Translations under genes and position numbers: made by a program
Assembly: GCA_029982615.1 (NCBI GenBank)
Contig: JARRBK010000014.1
Coordinates: forward strand, 1 to 38,595
Length of the DNA stretch: 38,595 nucleotides
Direction of reading: 5' to 3'
From: Tepidanaerobacteraceae bacterium
Lineage (GTDB): Bacteria; Bacillota; Thermosediminibacteria; Thermosediminibacterales; Tepidanaerobacteraceae
The notes under the pieces: model-generated
The model's database searches: none
Told to the model about the DNA's origin: nothing
The model's input: only the letters and a program-made list of their open reading frames with translations
Shown: positions 1 to 7,573 of the stretch, one piece after another
Position numbering within the stretch: the stretch's first letter is position 1
How the letters are laid out: each line of letters opens with the position of its first letter

Positions 1-84
1 TAGGGTGGTCTTGCCGTGGTCTACATGACCTATGGTACCAACGTTAATGTGCGGTTTTGTCCTTTCGTATTTCTGTTTTGCCAT
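1..84 (-). CDS. tuf: Elongation factor Tu, N-terminal fragment (cut by window edge)
   Basis: Only the first 28 codons are inside the window. They read [14 protein letters not shown] followed by [14 protein letters not shown], which is the EF-Tu start with the G1/P-loop motif [10 protein letters not shown]-Tu is the cytoplasmic GTPase that carries aminoacyl-tRNA to the ribosome. The ATG is at 82-84 and is preceded by a perfect AAGGAGG at 91-97. It follows the tRNA cluster on the same strand with 113 bases between and no terminator seen, so it is probably co-transcribed with the tRNAs. Identification is secure; the rest of the gene is not visible. Confidence 0.97.
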   Translation of the reverse strand, partial: MAKQKYERTKPHINVGTIGHVDHGKTTL

Positions 85-197
85 TTTTATCCTCCTTGAT
101 ATGTAAAAATAAACAACTAAATCAAGACAGCTCGTCCATTATATAGTTATATTATAACCAAATAAAATAAAATTTTCAAATATCTTTGCTATAAAAA

Positions 198-273
198 TGG
201 AGCCCACGACCGGGATTGAACCGGTGACCTCCGCCTTACCAAGGCGACGCTCTGCCGACTGAGCTACGTGGGC
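198..273 (-). tRNA. tRNA-Thr (anticodon GGT)
   Basis: The reverse complement folds as a 76-nt cloverleaf: acceptor GCCCACG paired with CGTGGGC, T-loop GGTTCAATCC, anticodon loop TTGGTAA giving GGT, and an encoded 3' CCA at 198-200. It lies directly upstream of tuf. Confidence 0.96.
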
Positions 274-275
274 GC

Positions 276-352
<77 letters not shown>

Positions 353-362
353 TTGTTGTGTA

Positions 363-439
363 TGGAGCGGGAAACGGGATTCGAACCCGCGACATTCAGC
401 TTGGAAGGCTGACGCTCTAGCCAACTGAGCTATTCCCGC
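363..439 (-). tRNA. tRNA-Gly (anticodon TCC)
   Basis: A 77-nt cloverleaf with acceptor GCGGGAA paired with TTCCCGC, anticodon loop CTTCCAA giving TCC, T-loop GGTTCGAATCC and encoded CCA at 363-365. Confidence 0.96.
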
Positions 440-556
440 ACATTGTGAGATGTAATGAGGGAGGTTGGAGGTGTGATTCTCCGGAATTTGCCAGAGCCAA
501 ATCCCTTCTAATCCCACATCTCACATCGCACATCGCACTTCTCACATCTCATTAGC
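440..556. repeat. Repeat-like spacer inside the tRNA operon
   Basis: A 117-bp insert between tRNA-Gly and tRNA-Tyr, where the other gaps in the cluster are 2 and 10 bases. One end carries GTGAGATGT and the other several GATGTG(A/C)G-type units on the minus strand, so the ends are inverted relative to each other. A hairpin with arms GGATTTG and CAAATTCC lies in the middle. No protein is visible. It is probably a small dispersed repeat that landed in the transcribed spacer. Confidence 0.5.
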
Positions 557-642
557 TGGTGGAGAGAGGTGGATTCGAACCACCGAAGGCAACGCCAGCA
601 GATTTACAGTCTGCCCCCTTTGGCCAGCTCGGGAATCTCTCC
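557..642 (-). tRNA. tRNA-Tyr (anticodon GTA)
   Basis: An 86-nt class II tRNA with a long variable arm. It has acceptor GGAGAGA paired with TCTCTCC, anticodon loop CTGTAAA giving GTA, T-loop GGTTCGAATCC and encoded CCA at 557-559. It is the first gene of the tRNA-tuf transcript. Confidence 0.96.
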
Positions 643-665
643 ACACCTTATATATTACCTTATAT

Positions 666-694
666 ATTATAAAAGGAAAAACATCAGCGGTCAA
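666..694 (-). promoter_or_regulatory. Promoter of the tRNA-tuf operon
   Basis: On the minus strand, -35 TTGACC (689-694) and -10 TATAAT (666-671) are separated by 17 bases, just upstream of tRNA-Tyr. A 12-bp direct repeat CCTTATATATTA lies between the -10 and the tRNA. Confidence 0.8.
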
Positions 695-714
695 TAGCAA
701 AATACGATTTTATT

Positions 715-1377
715 TCAATTTAATTCTCTTACCTCCAGATATTTTTCAAGTTTCCTTTTAACCCTCTGAAGGGCATTGTCAATGGATTTTACATGCCGTT
801 TGAGGTCTTTTGCTATCTCCTGATATGATTTGCCGCCCAAATAGGACATCAAAACCTGCCATTCTAGCTTGCTAAGAATCTGGCCCATTTTACCTTCAAT
901 GTCTTCAAACTCTTCCCTGCTAATTATCAACTCTTCGGGGTCGGAAACCTTAACTCCGGAAAGAATATCCAGCAGCGTCCTGTCGGAATCCTCATCATAA
1001 ATGGGTTTGTTTAAAGATACGTATGAATTTAAGGGAATATGCTTTTGACGGGTTGCGGTTTTAATGGCAGTTATAATCTGTCTCGTAATGCACAGCTCAG
1101 CAAAGGCTCTGAACGACGAAAGCTTTTCAGGGTTAAAATCCCTAATCGCTTTGTAAAGTCCTATCATGCCTTCCTGAATTATATCTTCCCTGTCAGCACC
1201 AATCAAAAAATAAGACCTGGCTTTGGATTTTACAAAATTTTTATATTTGTTTATCAGGTATTCCAAAGCTTCACGGCTGCCGTTTATAGCTTCACATACC
1301 ACCTCTTCATCGTGCATATCTTCAAAAGATGCTAAATCTTCTTTCGGAACCCCGACACTCAACACAATCGCCCCCAT
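715..1377 (-). CDS. sigH: RNA polymerase sigma-H factor
   Basis: A 220-residue sigma-70 family protein. Region 2 contains YLINKYKNFVKSKARSYF and DREDIIQEGMIGLYKAIRDF, followed by SFRAFAELCITRQIITAIK; region 4 contains LSKLEWQVLMSYLGGKSYQ and a C-terminal helix-turn-helix. Sigma-H directs early-stationary and sporulation transcription in spore formers. The position downstream of rlmB and yacP is the classic Firmicute order, which settles the assignment against other sigma-30 types. Start is uncertain: the ATG at 1375-1377 has no good ribosome site, whereas the GGGGGCGA just after it would serve a TTG six codons in (giving MSVGVPKEDL). Confidence 0.93.
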   Translation of the reverse strand: MGAIVLSVGVPKEDLASFEDMHDEEVVCEAINGSREALEYLINKYKNFVKSKARSYFLIGADREDIIQEGMIGLYKAIRDFNPEKLSSFRAFAELCITRQIITAIKTATRQKHIPLNSYVSLNKPIYDEDSDRTLLDILSGVKVSDPEELIISREEFEDIEGKMGQILSKLEWQVLMSYLGGKSYQEIAKDLKRHVKSIDNALQRVKRKLEKYLEVRELN

Positions 1378-1409
1378 ATAATATTGAAAAACGAGAAGAG
1401 CCTTATTCT

Positions 1410-1439
1410 ATTATATCTCATTATGCAAAATGTAGTCAA
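1410..1439 (-). promoter_or_regulatory. Promoter in front of sigH
   Basis: Minus-strand -35 TTGACT (1434-1439) and -10 TATAAT (1410-1415) with an 18-base spacer. They lie in the 81-base gap between yacP and sigH, so sigH can be transcribed separately from the upstream genes. Confidence 0.7.
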
Positions 1440-1458
1440 GCTTGCAGTTTAGCTGAGT

Positions 1459-1983
1459 TTATGCGTCCTGGTTGATATTTCTCTCGATTATTTTCCATAT
1501 ATCCGGATCAACCCTGTCCCCCAGGGTTTGTTTTTCGCTTGCACGGCTTTTCTCTCCTGCCCGCCGTTTTCCTACAATATTTTCAACTTCCTGAAGCAAT
1601 TCTCTGGCGGAAATCCGCGTAGCCCCGCGCCCCATGATTATCTGCTGTTCAATCCAGTCGGATGTAGCAACTCTGACCTTTTCCTGTCGGGCGATGAGGT
1701 CTGCCATTTTTTCTATGTAATGATCCGCCGTCTCTCCTTCCTTAGTAAATACCACCCGCACCCCGTTTTTGTCATACTCCATACCCCGGCTTTTCTCAAC
1801 CTGATGAGCATCAAAAACCACCATAACCCGAATTCCCGTATAACCCGAATAATCGGCCATTATATCTAAAAGCTTCTCTCTGGCGGCTTCAAGGCTTACG
1901 TCTTTCGCTTTCTGAAGCTCTGGCCATGCATTGATAATGTTGTAGCCGTCCACCAGAAGGAACTCCTCATGATCTGCCGGCAT
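1459..1983 (-). CDS. yacP: YacP/Rae1-type NYN-domain endoribonuclease
   Basis: 174 residues. The N-terminal LLVDGYNIINAW and the central VMVVFDAHQVEKS and FTKEGETADHYIEKM carry the acidic residues of the PIN-like NYN nuclease fold; VRVATSDWIEQQIIMGRGA is also typical. The Bacillus homologue Rae1 is a ribosome-associated enzyme that cleaves mRNA in the A site. The start overlaps the 3' end of rlmB by 17 bases, so the two are translationally coupled. The gene order rlmB-yacP-sigH supports the call. The basic C-terminal tail (about residues 138-160) is low in recognisable motifs. Confidence 0.9.
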   Translation of the reverse strand: MPADHEEFLLVDGYNIINAWPELQKAKDVSLEAAREKLLDIMADYSGYTGIRVMVVFDAHQVEKSRGMEYDKNGVRVVFTKEGETADHYIEKMADLIARQEKVRVATSDWIEQQIIMGRGATRISARELLQEVENIVGKRRAGEKSRASEKQTLGDRVDPDIWKIIERNINQDA

Positions 1984-2728
1984 TTTTCAATAACCTCTGC
2001 CTCGTTATATCGTATCCCAGTATGGAAGCCGCCACAGCGGCATTAAAAGAACCGATATGACCCTTCATGGGAATGCGGATAAGCATGTCGCACTTCTCAC
2101 GCACCAGCTTCCCCAGGCCCTTATGCTCGCCGCCTATCACAAGAGCTATCGGGCCGGTTAAATCAACCTCAAAACAGGTTTTGCCATCGCTATCCGCACC
2201 CATCACCCAGAGGCCTCTCTTTTTCAATTCCTCCAGAGTGGAAGCTATATTGGTGACCCGAGCAATTTTTATATATTCCGCCGCTCCAGCCGATACTTTT
2301 GCCACGGTGGGGGTTATGCCGCACGCCCTGTTTTTGGAAATTATAATGCCGTGAATTCCAAAACAATCTGCTGTGCGAATGATGCTGCCCAGATTTTGGG
2401 GGTCGGTAATCTCGTTTAATACCATTACAAAAGGGGCTTCTTTAAGCCCTGCGGCATAATTCAGGATATCCTCCACTTCCACATATTCCCTCGGCGATGC
2501 CACGGCGCATACTCCCTGGTGGTTCATGGAACCTGCCATATGATAAAATGTTTCGGCATCCACTTCTGAAAGGAGAATTCCCTTTTCTCTGGCCAATTCC
2601 ATTATCCTGAAAATTGCGCCATGGCGTTCCCCTTTTTTCAGGTAAATTTTATGTATGGGGCGACCTGCCAGCATGGCCTCCAAAACGGCATTGCGGCCCA
2701 CAATCCTTTCTTTTTGTATATCTATCAC
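1967..2728 (-). CDS. rlmB: 23S rRNA (guanosine-2'-O-)-methyltransferase RlmB
   Basis: 253 residues of the SpoU/TrmH superfamily. The N-terminal substrate-binding part (IVGRNAVLEAM...) is followed by the knotted SAM-binding domain with the three family motifs NEITDPQNLGSIIRTA, ALVIGGEHKGL and IPMKGHIGSFNAAVAAS. The family 2'-O-methylates G2251 of 23S rRNA. The third motif has SFN where SLN is more usual, a mild variation. It is followed by overlapping yacP. Assignment to RlmB rather than another TrmH paralogue rests on neighbours and N-terminal length. Confidence 0.9.
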   Translation of the reverse strand: MIDIQKERIVGRNAVLEAMLAGRPIHKIYLKKGERHGAIFRIMELAREKGILLSEVDAETFYHMAGSMNHQGVCAVASPREYVEVEDILNYAAGLKEAPFVMVLNEITDPQNLGSIIRTADCFGIHGIIISKNRACGITPTVAKVSAGAAEYIKIARVTNIASTLEELKKRGLWVMGADSDGKTCFEVDLTGPIALVIGGEHKGLGKLVREKCDMLIRIPMKGHIGSFNAAVAASILGYDITRQRLLKNAGRS

Positions 2729-2762
2729 TCCTTAAAATGACTCGCCTTCTTGCAGCAAACTG

Positions 2763-2771
2763 TGATATAAT
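2763..2771 (+). promoter_or_regulatory. Extended -10 promoter element for thyX
   Basis: TGATATAAT is an extended -10 (TGN plus TATAAT) about 60 bases upstream of the thyX start. No convincing -35 is placed at 17 bases. Confidence 0.45.
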
Positions 2772-2831
2772 CATAAAAAAGGTTTGTACCAATAATATTT
2801 CAATTTTCCAAAAAAGTCAAGGAGGTTGTCT

Positions 2832-3995
2832 ATGAAAGTAACCGTGCTTTCTCATACGCCGGATCCAGAAAAAACCGTAGCTGCTGCTGCCCGCCTGTGT
2901 TATTCAAATGTCAGCGCATCCGAGATAATGGAAAATTTCACCGAGGAAAAAGCCGCTTCCTTCATAAAAAAACTTATGGATATGGGGCATATGTCTCCAG
3001 TGGAACACGTAAGCTTTACCTTCGCCATAGATGGCGTAAGCCGCACTCTGCTGGCCCAGCTCACTCGGCACCGCATAGCTTCTTATTCAGTGCAAAGCCT
3101 GAGATACAATAACCCCTTCAGGGATGAAATGGACCATCCATCGGAGGATGATGCGAAGAAAGCATGCCATATGGCATACATTGAAGGATTAAACTTCGCC
3201 CGCAGGCTTTGCAACGGGCAAACCCCAGGCCAAGGGGAACTCGATGATAAAGGCAGTACGCAAGAGCATACGCTGGAAAATATCCAAACTAATCTTCTTC
3301 CGTCATACTTTAGGGGAATATTTGAAGGCGGAGCTGCTCTGGAAGAAGGACCATGTTTTACGGTCTCATTTCCAATAAGTTTTAGTATTGTTTTAAACAA
3401 GTCTCCTTTTAATTTTACTCCCGAAGGAGATAAATTATTAATAAAAAACGAAGATGCCATAAATTTTTGCCTTTTTGTTTATGGCAGCCTGGATTTCGCC
3501 CAGCAGGATTATTCCAGTAAGATACTGGCGGTGCTGTGCAAAAAGTCTCCGGAATTTCTCAAAGCTTTCGTCAAAGCTGCGGAAAATTACATCGACACCC
3601 GCTACTATTCCACTCTGCCGGAAAGCATTGCCAAAAAACCCGAAGCCATTTTGGCCTACATAAAGGGTCTAGAATGCTGCAAGAAAAGCTACATTGAGCT
3701 CGTTAAAATGGGCGTGGAACAGGAAGATGCCCGGTACATCCTTCCCATGGGAACTCAGACCAGATTGGTGATGACAATGAACGTGCGCAGCCTCTATAAC
3801 TTTTTCAATCTGCGCTGCTGCCAGAGGGCTCAGAGCGAAATTCGGCACCTGGCGGAGTTGATGCTGGCCGAAGTTAAAAAAATTGCTCCACGCCTTTTTG
3901 AAAAGGCCGGAGCACCCTGTGAAGCCACTGGATTCTGCCCTGAGGGGAGTTTCGGCTGCGGCAGGTACCCTGCCCGTAAGCCGGAGGATCAATAG
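2832..3995 (+). CDS. thyX: FAD-dependent thymidylate synthase ThyX with a large internal insertion
   Basis: 387 residues from the ATG at 2832, six bases after AAGGAGG (2819-2825); a TTG at 2826 abuts that site and cannot be the start. ThyX makes dTMP from dUMP using methylene-tetrahydrofolate and FADH2. Family blocks are MGHMSPVEHVSFTFAIDGVS, RHRIASYSVQSLR (signature RHRxxSxxxxSxR, residues 79-91), EDARYILPMGTQT and NFFNLRCCQRAQSEIR, plus the Cys-rich tail GFCPEGSFGCGRYP. The usual length is about 220-260. Here roughly residues 93-255 form an insertion I do not recognise; it lacks intein blocks. The gene faces its neighbours mrnC and rlmB, which are on the other strand. Confidence 0.92.
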   Translation: MKVTVLSHTPDPEKTVAAAARLCYSNVSASEIMENFTEEKAASFIKKLMDMGHMSPVEHVSFTFAIDGVSRTLLAQLTRHRIASYSVQSLRYNNPFRDEMDHPSEDDAKKACHMAYIEGLNFARRLCNGQTPGQGELDDKGSTQEHTLENIQTNLLPSYFRGIFEGGAALEEGPCFTVSFPISFSIVLNKSPFNFTPEGDKLLIKNEDAINFCLFVYGSLDFAQQDYSSKILAVLCKKSPEFLKAFVKAAENYIDTRYYSTLPESIAKKPEAILAYIKGLECCKKSYIELVKMGVEQEDARYILPMGTQTRLVMTMNVRSLYNFFNLRCCQRAQSEIRHLAELMLAEVKKIAPRLFEKAGAPCEATGFCPEGSFGCGRYPARKPEDQ

Positions 3996-4045
3996 CAACA
4001 ACTGAAAGCTCAGGGCGAGACATAACACCGGGCCAGAAGCCCTGC

Positions 4046-4489
4046 TCAATCCGATGTGCGTTTTCCGGCATCCAATGCAGGAGAGGATATCAGGCTGAAC
4101 GACGCCATGAGCACTTTGTTCAGCCTCTCGTTCTGGCCGGTGAGGTACAGATAACCCAGCAGGGCTTCAAACCCCGTGCTGTAATGATAGTCCATTATAT
4201 CAGCATTTTTGGGCACCGTGTTCACCTTTGCATTGCGGGCAGTCCTTACTACGTTTTTTTCTTTTTCTGTGAGAAATCCTTCTATCTTCTTGAGTATTTC
4301 CGCCTGAGCAGAAGCCTTTACATAGCGCACTGCTTCCCGGTGAAGGTCCCTCACTTTCTTGCCGCTGCCCACCAGCATAGTCCGAATAAAAAGGTTGAAA
4401 ACCGCATCCCCTACAAAAGCCAGCGCCAGCGAAGATAGCGAATCCACGTCAGCGGCTGTTTTGGGCCGCGTTTCATCAGTATTATTCAT
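4046..4489 (-). CDS. mrnC: Mini-ribonuclease III
   Basis: 147 residues forming an RNase III catalytic domain without the double-stranded RNA-binding domain. Visible motifs are LALAFVGDAVFNLFIRTMLV, the helix VRDLHREAVRYVKASAQAEIL, RTARNAKVNTVPKNADIMDY and YSTGFEALLGYLYLTGQNERL, the last holding the catalytic E of the signature. Mini-III matures the 23S rRNA ends in Firmicutes. It lies between cysS and thyX as in many Clostridia, although thyX converges on it here, with only about 50 bases between the two stops. Confidence 0.93.
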   Translation of the reverse strand: MNNTDETRPKTAADVDSLSSLALAFVGDAVFNLFIRTMLVGSGKKVRDLHREAVRYVKASAQAEILKKIEGFLTEKEKNVVRTARNAKVNTVPKNADIMDYHYSTGFEALLGYLYLTGQNERLNKVLMASFSLISSPALDAGKRTSD

Positions 4490-4519
4490 CTTTTGTCCAC
4501 TCCAATCAACAACTTATGT

Positions 4520-4573
4520 GAAACGGGTTACAGAGCTGTAGCTTCAGCTCAGATTTAAACTTAACCCCGTTTC
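4520..4573. repeat. Nested inverted repeat between cysS and mrnC
   Basis: Outer arms GAAACGGGTTA (4520-4530) and TAACCCCGTTTC (4562-4573) enclose a perfect inner hairpin whose arms are GAGCTG and CAGCTC. There is no T-run, so it is not a standard terminator. It may be a processing site or mRNA-stabilising structure between the two genes. Confidence 0.5.
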
Positions 4574-4593
4574 CGAGTTATAGATTCTCACTT

Positions 4594-5991
4594 CTAGTTC
4601 ATCCGCTTCCAGCGCACCCCTGTCGGGGTGTCCTCCAGGATGATGCCCTCTGCTTTCAACTCATCTCTTATCCTGTCCGCCAGGGCAAAATTCCTCTCTC
4701 TTCTAGCCTTCTGTCTTTCCTCTATTTTCCTTTGAATCTCTTCATCCAGCAGCTCAGCCTTTCCGAATTTATGGAAAAACCCCAGTACCCTTCCCAGTTC
4801 CAGCATAGACTCGGCAGTCTTCGCAATGGCTCTTCGCGAAAGCTTGTTCATATTTATATTGAATTCCCTAGCCATGTCAAAAAGCACAGAAATGGCATCC
4901 GCTGTATTAAAGTCGTCGTCCATAGCCTTTATAAATCTTTCTCGGTTTTCCAAAAGGGTATTCATGTATGCTTCATCAATGCTCCCGTCATCTTTCGCCG
5001 TCTTCTCCAAGTGCTCCAAAGTGTAAAGGGTGTTGTACAGCCGCTCCAGAGCGCTTTTCGCCTGCTGCATCATGTCTTCGCTGAAATTTATGGGGCTTCG
5101 ATAGTGGGATGAGAGCATAAAAAACCTGAGCACTTCCGGATCATATTTTTTCAGGATATCCCTAACAGTGAAGAAATTTCCAAGAGACTTTGACATTTTC
5201 TGGTTATTTATGTTGAGATACCCCACGTGCATGAAATAACGGGCAAAGGGCTTCCCCGTAGCCGCTTCGCTCTGGGCAATTTCATTTTCATGATGGGGAA
5301 AAATGAGGTCCGGTCCTCCCCCATGAATGTCAATGGTTTCTCCCAGGTACTTGATGGACATTACCGAGCATTCAATGTGCCAACCGGGTCTGCCTTTGCC
5401 CCATGGGCTTTCCCATGCTGGTTCGCCAGGCTTTTGAGCTTTCCACAGGGCAAAATCCATGGGGTCTTTTTTCTTTTCGCCGGGTTCCACCCTTGCTCCG
5501 GCTTCCAGCTCATCCAGGTTCTGGTGCGAAAGCTTGCCGTAATCCTTGAACTTTCTTGCCTCATAATAAACATCCCCTTCCGCTTCATAAGCATAGCCTT
5601 TTTCCACCAGCACTTTGATCATTTCGATAATGTCGCCGATGTGTTCCGTTGCCCTAGGGTGAACATCGGCTCGCCTTATGCCCAGAGCATCGGCATCTTT
5701 AAAATATTCCTCTATGAACCGGTCGCCCAATTCCTTTACATCAATGCCCTCTTCCTTCGCCCTTTTTATCATTTTATCATCAATGTCAGTGAAATTTTGC
5801 ACAAACTTTACATCATATCCCCGAAACTGAAGATAACTTCTGACGGCATCGAAGGTTATAAACACCCTCGCATTGCCCACATGGAAAAAATCGTATACAG
5901 TGGGGCCGCAGGTATAGATTTTTACCTTATTGTTCTCGAGCGGAACAAATTCTTCCTTGCTGCGGGTGAGAGTATTGAAAATTTTTATCAA
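4594..5991 (-). CDS. cysS: Cysteinyl-tRNA synthetase
   Basis: 465 residues, the usual length. It charges tRNA-Cys in the cytoplasm. The class I signatures are present: [16 protein letters not shown] with zinc ligand C28 and the HIGH-like HVGN (37-40), the zinc site around WHIEC (C208) and FPHHENE, and KMSKS at 265-269. The C-terminal [20 protein letters not shown] is the anticodon-recognition DALR-like end. It overlaps cysE by four bases (ATGA), so it is translated from the same T-box-controlled mRNA. Confidence 0.97.
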   Translation of the reverse strand: MIKIFNTLTRSKEEFVPLENNKVKIYTCGPTVYDFFHVGNARVFITFDAVRSYLQFRGYDVKFVQNFTDIDDKMIKRAKEEGIDVKELGDRFIEEYFKDADALGIRRADVHPRATEHIGDIIEMIKVLVEKGYAYEAEGDVYYEARKFKDYGKLSHQNLDELEAGARVEPGEKKKDPMDFALWKAQKPGEPAWESPWGKGRPGWHIECSVMSIKYLGETIDIHGGGPDLIFPHHENEIAQSEAATGKPFARYFMHVGYLNINNQKMSKSLGNFFTVRDILKKYDPEVLRFFMLSSHYRSPINFSEDMMQQAKSALERLYNTLYTLEHLEKTAKDDGSIDEAYMNTLLENRERFIKAMDDDFNTADAISVLFDMAREFNINMNKLSRRAIAKTAESMLELGRVLGFFHKFGKAELLDEEIQRKIEERQKARRERNFALADRIRDELKAEGIILEDTPTGVRWKRMN

Positions 5992-6653
5992 CCCTGTTTT
6001 CCTCCTTCCAGTTTTGAAATTCGCGACTCTAGCTCTTCCAGTTTCTTCTGCAAACTCCTCATCATATCCGCCACCGGGTCTGGTAAAAGATGATGGTTTA
6101 AATCCACTTTGGTAAAATCCGCTTCAGAGTAATCAATTTTCTGCCTTACTACTGCCTTGCCCGGAACCCCAACCACCGTGGAATTCGGCGGCACATCCTT
6201 TAAAACCACCGCTCCAGCACCGATCTTCGAATTGTCGCCTATTTTAACGGGCCCAAGTATTTTTGCTCCTGAGCCCACCACAATATTGTTGCCGAGAGTG
6301 GGATGGCGCTTGCCCCTATCCTTGCCGGTGCCTCCCAGAGTCACTCCCTGGTACAATGTTACGTTATCTCCGATTTCAGTAGTTTCGCCAATGACCACTC
6401 CCATGCCGTGGTCTATGAAAAAACCCTTGCCTATCCTTGCGCCGGGATGAATCTCTATCCCGGTAATAAACCTGTTTATCTGGGATATAATCCGGGCCAA
6501 AAGCAACATTCGTTTGTTATATAAAAAGTGGGCAATTCTATGCATCACAATGGCATGAAAGCCGGGATAACAAAGTATCACTTCCAGTACGCTCCTGGCA
6601 GCAGGGTCCCGTTCAAACACCACTCTGATATCTTCTCTAATTGTGTCAAACAT
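5988..6653 (-). CDS. cysE: Serine O-acetyltransferase
   Basis: 221 residues starting at the ATG 6651-6653, seven bases after GGGGGAGG. An in-frame TTG further upstream lies inside the leader terminator and is not credible. The enzyme acetylates L-serine with acetyl-CoA, the first step of cysteine synthesis. The protein has the N-terminal helical part ([20 protein letters not shown]), then left-handed beta-helix hexapeptide repeats with [37 protein letters not shown] and [19 protein letters not shown]. It is the first gene of cysE-cysS, joining cysteine synthesis to its charging. Confidence 0.95.
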   Translation of the reverse strand: MFDTIREDIRVVFERDPAARSVLEVILCYPGFHAIVMHRIAHFLYNKRMLLLARIISQINRFITGIEIHPGARIGKGFFIDHGMGVVIGETTEIGDNVTLYQGVTLGGTGKDRGKRHPTLGNNIVVGSGAKILGPVKIGDNSKIGAGAVVLKDVPPNSTVVGVPGKAVVRQKIDYSEADFTKVDLNHHLLPDPVADMMRSLQKKLEELESRISKLEGGKQG

Positions 6654-6683
6654 TCCTTTTCCTCCCCCATCATTAAACAAAAA

Positions 6684-6909
6684 GCCTTTCGCCCCGTTCA
6701 GAGGCGAAAGGCCGCGGTCCCACTCTGGTTTATCGCTCTATCGGTAACGGCATTGCCGCAAAACCCCTACACAATATATTCAGGGCTTGAGCTCCGGGGC
6801 GCAATTTCGAACTCGCCTTCCTTAAAACCGCTTTCAGCCGGTGACGGTTTCTCTCTTTAAGGGGTGCCGAGCCTACCATCCCCATCAATGCTTTGTACTT
6901 TTATTATTT
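6684..6909 (-). promoter_or_regulatory. T-box leader (tRNA-Cys) of cysE-cysS
   Basis: Minus-strand leader with the T-box sequence AGAGTGGGACCGCGG (6712-6726), followed by a terminator with arms GCCTTTCGCC and GGCGAAAGGC (6684-6712) and a T-run. Stem I features are visible: AGAGAG, then GGCTGAAAGC, then GAAATTGCGCC with TGC (Cys) as likely specifier, then CGGAGC. Uncharged tRNA-Cys would stabilise the antiterminator and switch on cysE-cysS. The specifier choice rests on position plus gene context. Confidence 0.88.
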
Positions 6910-6915
6910 GCTTTA

Positions 6916-6944
6916 ATTCTAATAAATTTTATCGGCAAAGTCAA
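6916..6944 (-). promoter_or_regulatory. Promoter of the T-box/cysE-cysS operon
   Basis: Minus-strand -35 TTGACT (6939-6944) and -10 TAGAAT (6916-6921) with a 17-base spacer. Transcription would start near 6909, at the beginning of the T-box leader. Confidence 0.8.
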
Positions 6945-6968
6945 GCTTTTATTACGGGGGGCAGATAC

Positions 6969-7547
6969 TTAGATGCCATGAAGGAATATTTCTACAATGC
7001 GGTCTGAAGCATCTTCCATATCGAATTCTCTGTGGTGGAACACCTTTTCCTGAATCACGGAAAACATCATTCCAAAAAAACAGTACGCAGCAAGATTTGT
7101 CTCCTGGATGTTTCGCTCGGTTTTTTCAATGTTTTCATCGATTATTTTCGAAAGCAGGCTTATTAATTTGTTTTTTCGGTCAAGCAGCCATTTCATCATG
7201 TTCTCATCAATTAGGCTGTGGTGGCCTTCTATTATATTTATTATATCCCTGTGATCTTCCAGAAAGGAAAAACTGTATGTTACAATTTTTTTCAGGATTT
7301 GTTCAATCCCCACGCATCCCTTGATTTCATTCTTTATACCATCAGTGTACTTAGTAATACCTTCTTTTACGGTCTGCTGAAAAAGGTGCTTTTTCCCTCT
7401 GAAATACTGATATATGGTACCCTTGCCAATGCCGGCTTTTGTGGCAATCTCCTGCATTTTGGCGTTGGGATAGCCTTCGCGCGAAAATACGGAAACTGCA
7501 GCCTCGAGGATTGACGAACGCTTTTCCATCTGTTTTTCTTTATTCAA
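6969..7547 (-). CDS. TetR-family transcriptional regulator, last gene of efflux operon
   Basis: 192 residues. The N-terminal helix-turn-helix is clear: SSILEAAVSVFSREGYPNAK, then MQEIATKAGIGKGTIYQYFR. The rest is the variable helical ligand domain. The start is a TTG preceded by GAGGTGAGG at suitable distance. It follows the TolC-like gene by 26 bases on the same strand, so it is probably the local repressor and is co-transcribed with the pump. A candidate operator of TetR type (TGACCG/CGGTCA arms) lies at 13407-13420 upstream of the operon. The ligand is unknown. Confidence 0.9.
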   Translation of the reverse strand: MNKEKQMEKRSSILEAAVSVFSREGYPNAKMQEIATKAGIGKGTIYQYFRGKKHLFQQTVKEGITKYTDGIKNEIKGCVGIEQILKKIVTYSFSFLEDHRDIINIIEGHHSLIDENMMKWLLDRKNKLISLLSKIIDENIEKTERNIQETNLAAYCFFGMMFSVIQEKVFHHREFDMEDASDRIVEIFLHGI

Positions 7548-7573
7548 AAGACCTCACCTCTGGAAAATACGGT

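Noticed and set aside
440..556. CRISPR array suspected from repeated GATGTGAG units
   Set aside because: Units are too short and irregular, without spacers of uniform length, and no cas genes are present.
3108..3596. Possible intein in ThyX
   Set aside because: The insertion has no Cys/Ser-led block A, no TxxH block B and no His-Asn-(Cys/Ser/Thr) end, so it is described only as an unknown insertion.
4011..4044. Shared terminator for convergent thyX and mrnC
   Set aside because: CAGGGC and GCCCTG arms are present but with a 22-base loop and no T-run on either side; too weak to list.
5227..6093. Long plus-strand frame of 288 codons opposite cysS and cysE
   Set aside because: The minus strand encodes well-conserved CysS and CysE here; the plus frame has no start signal and no recognisable motif.
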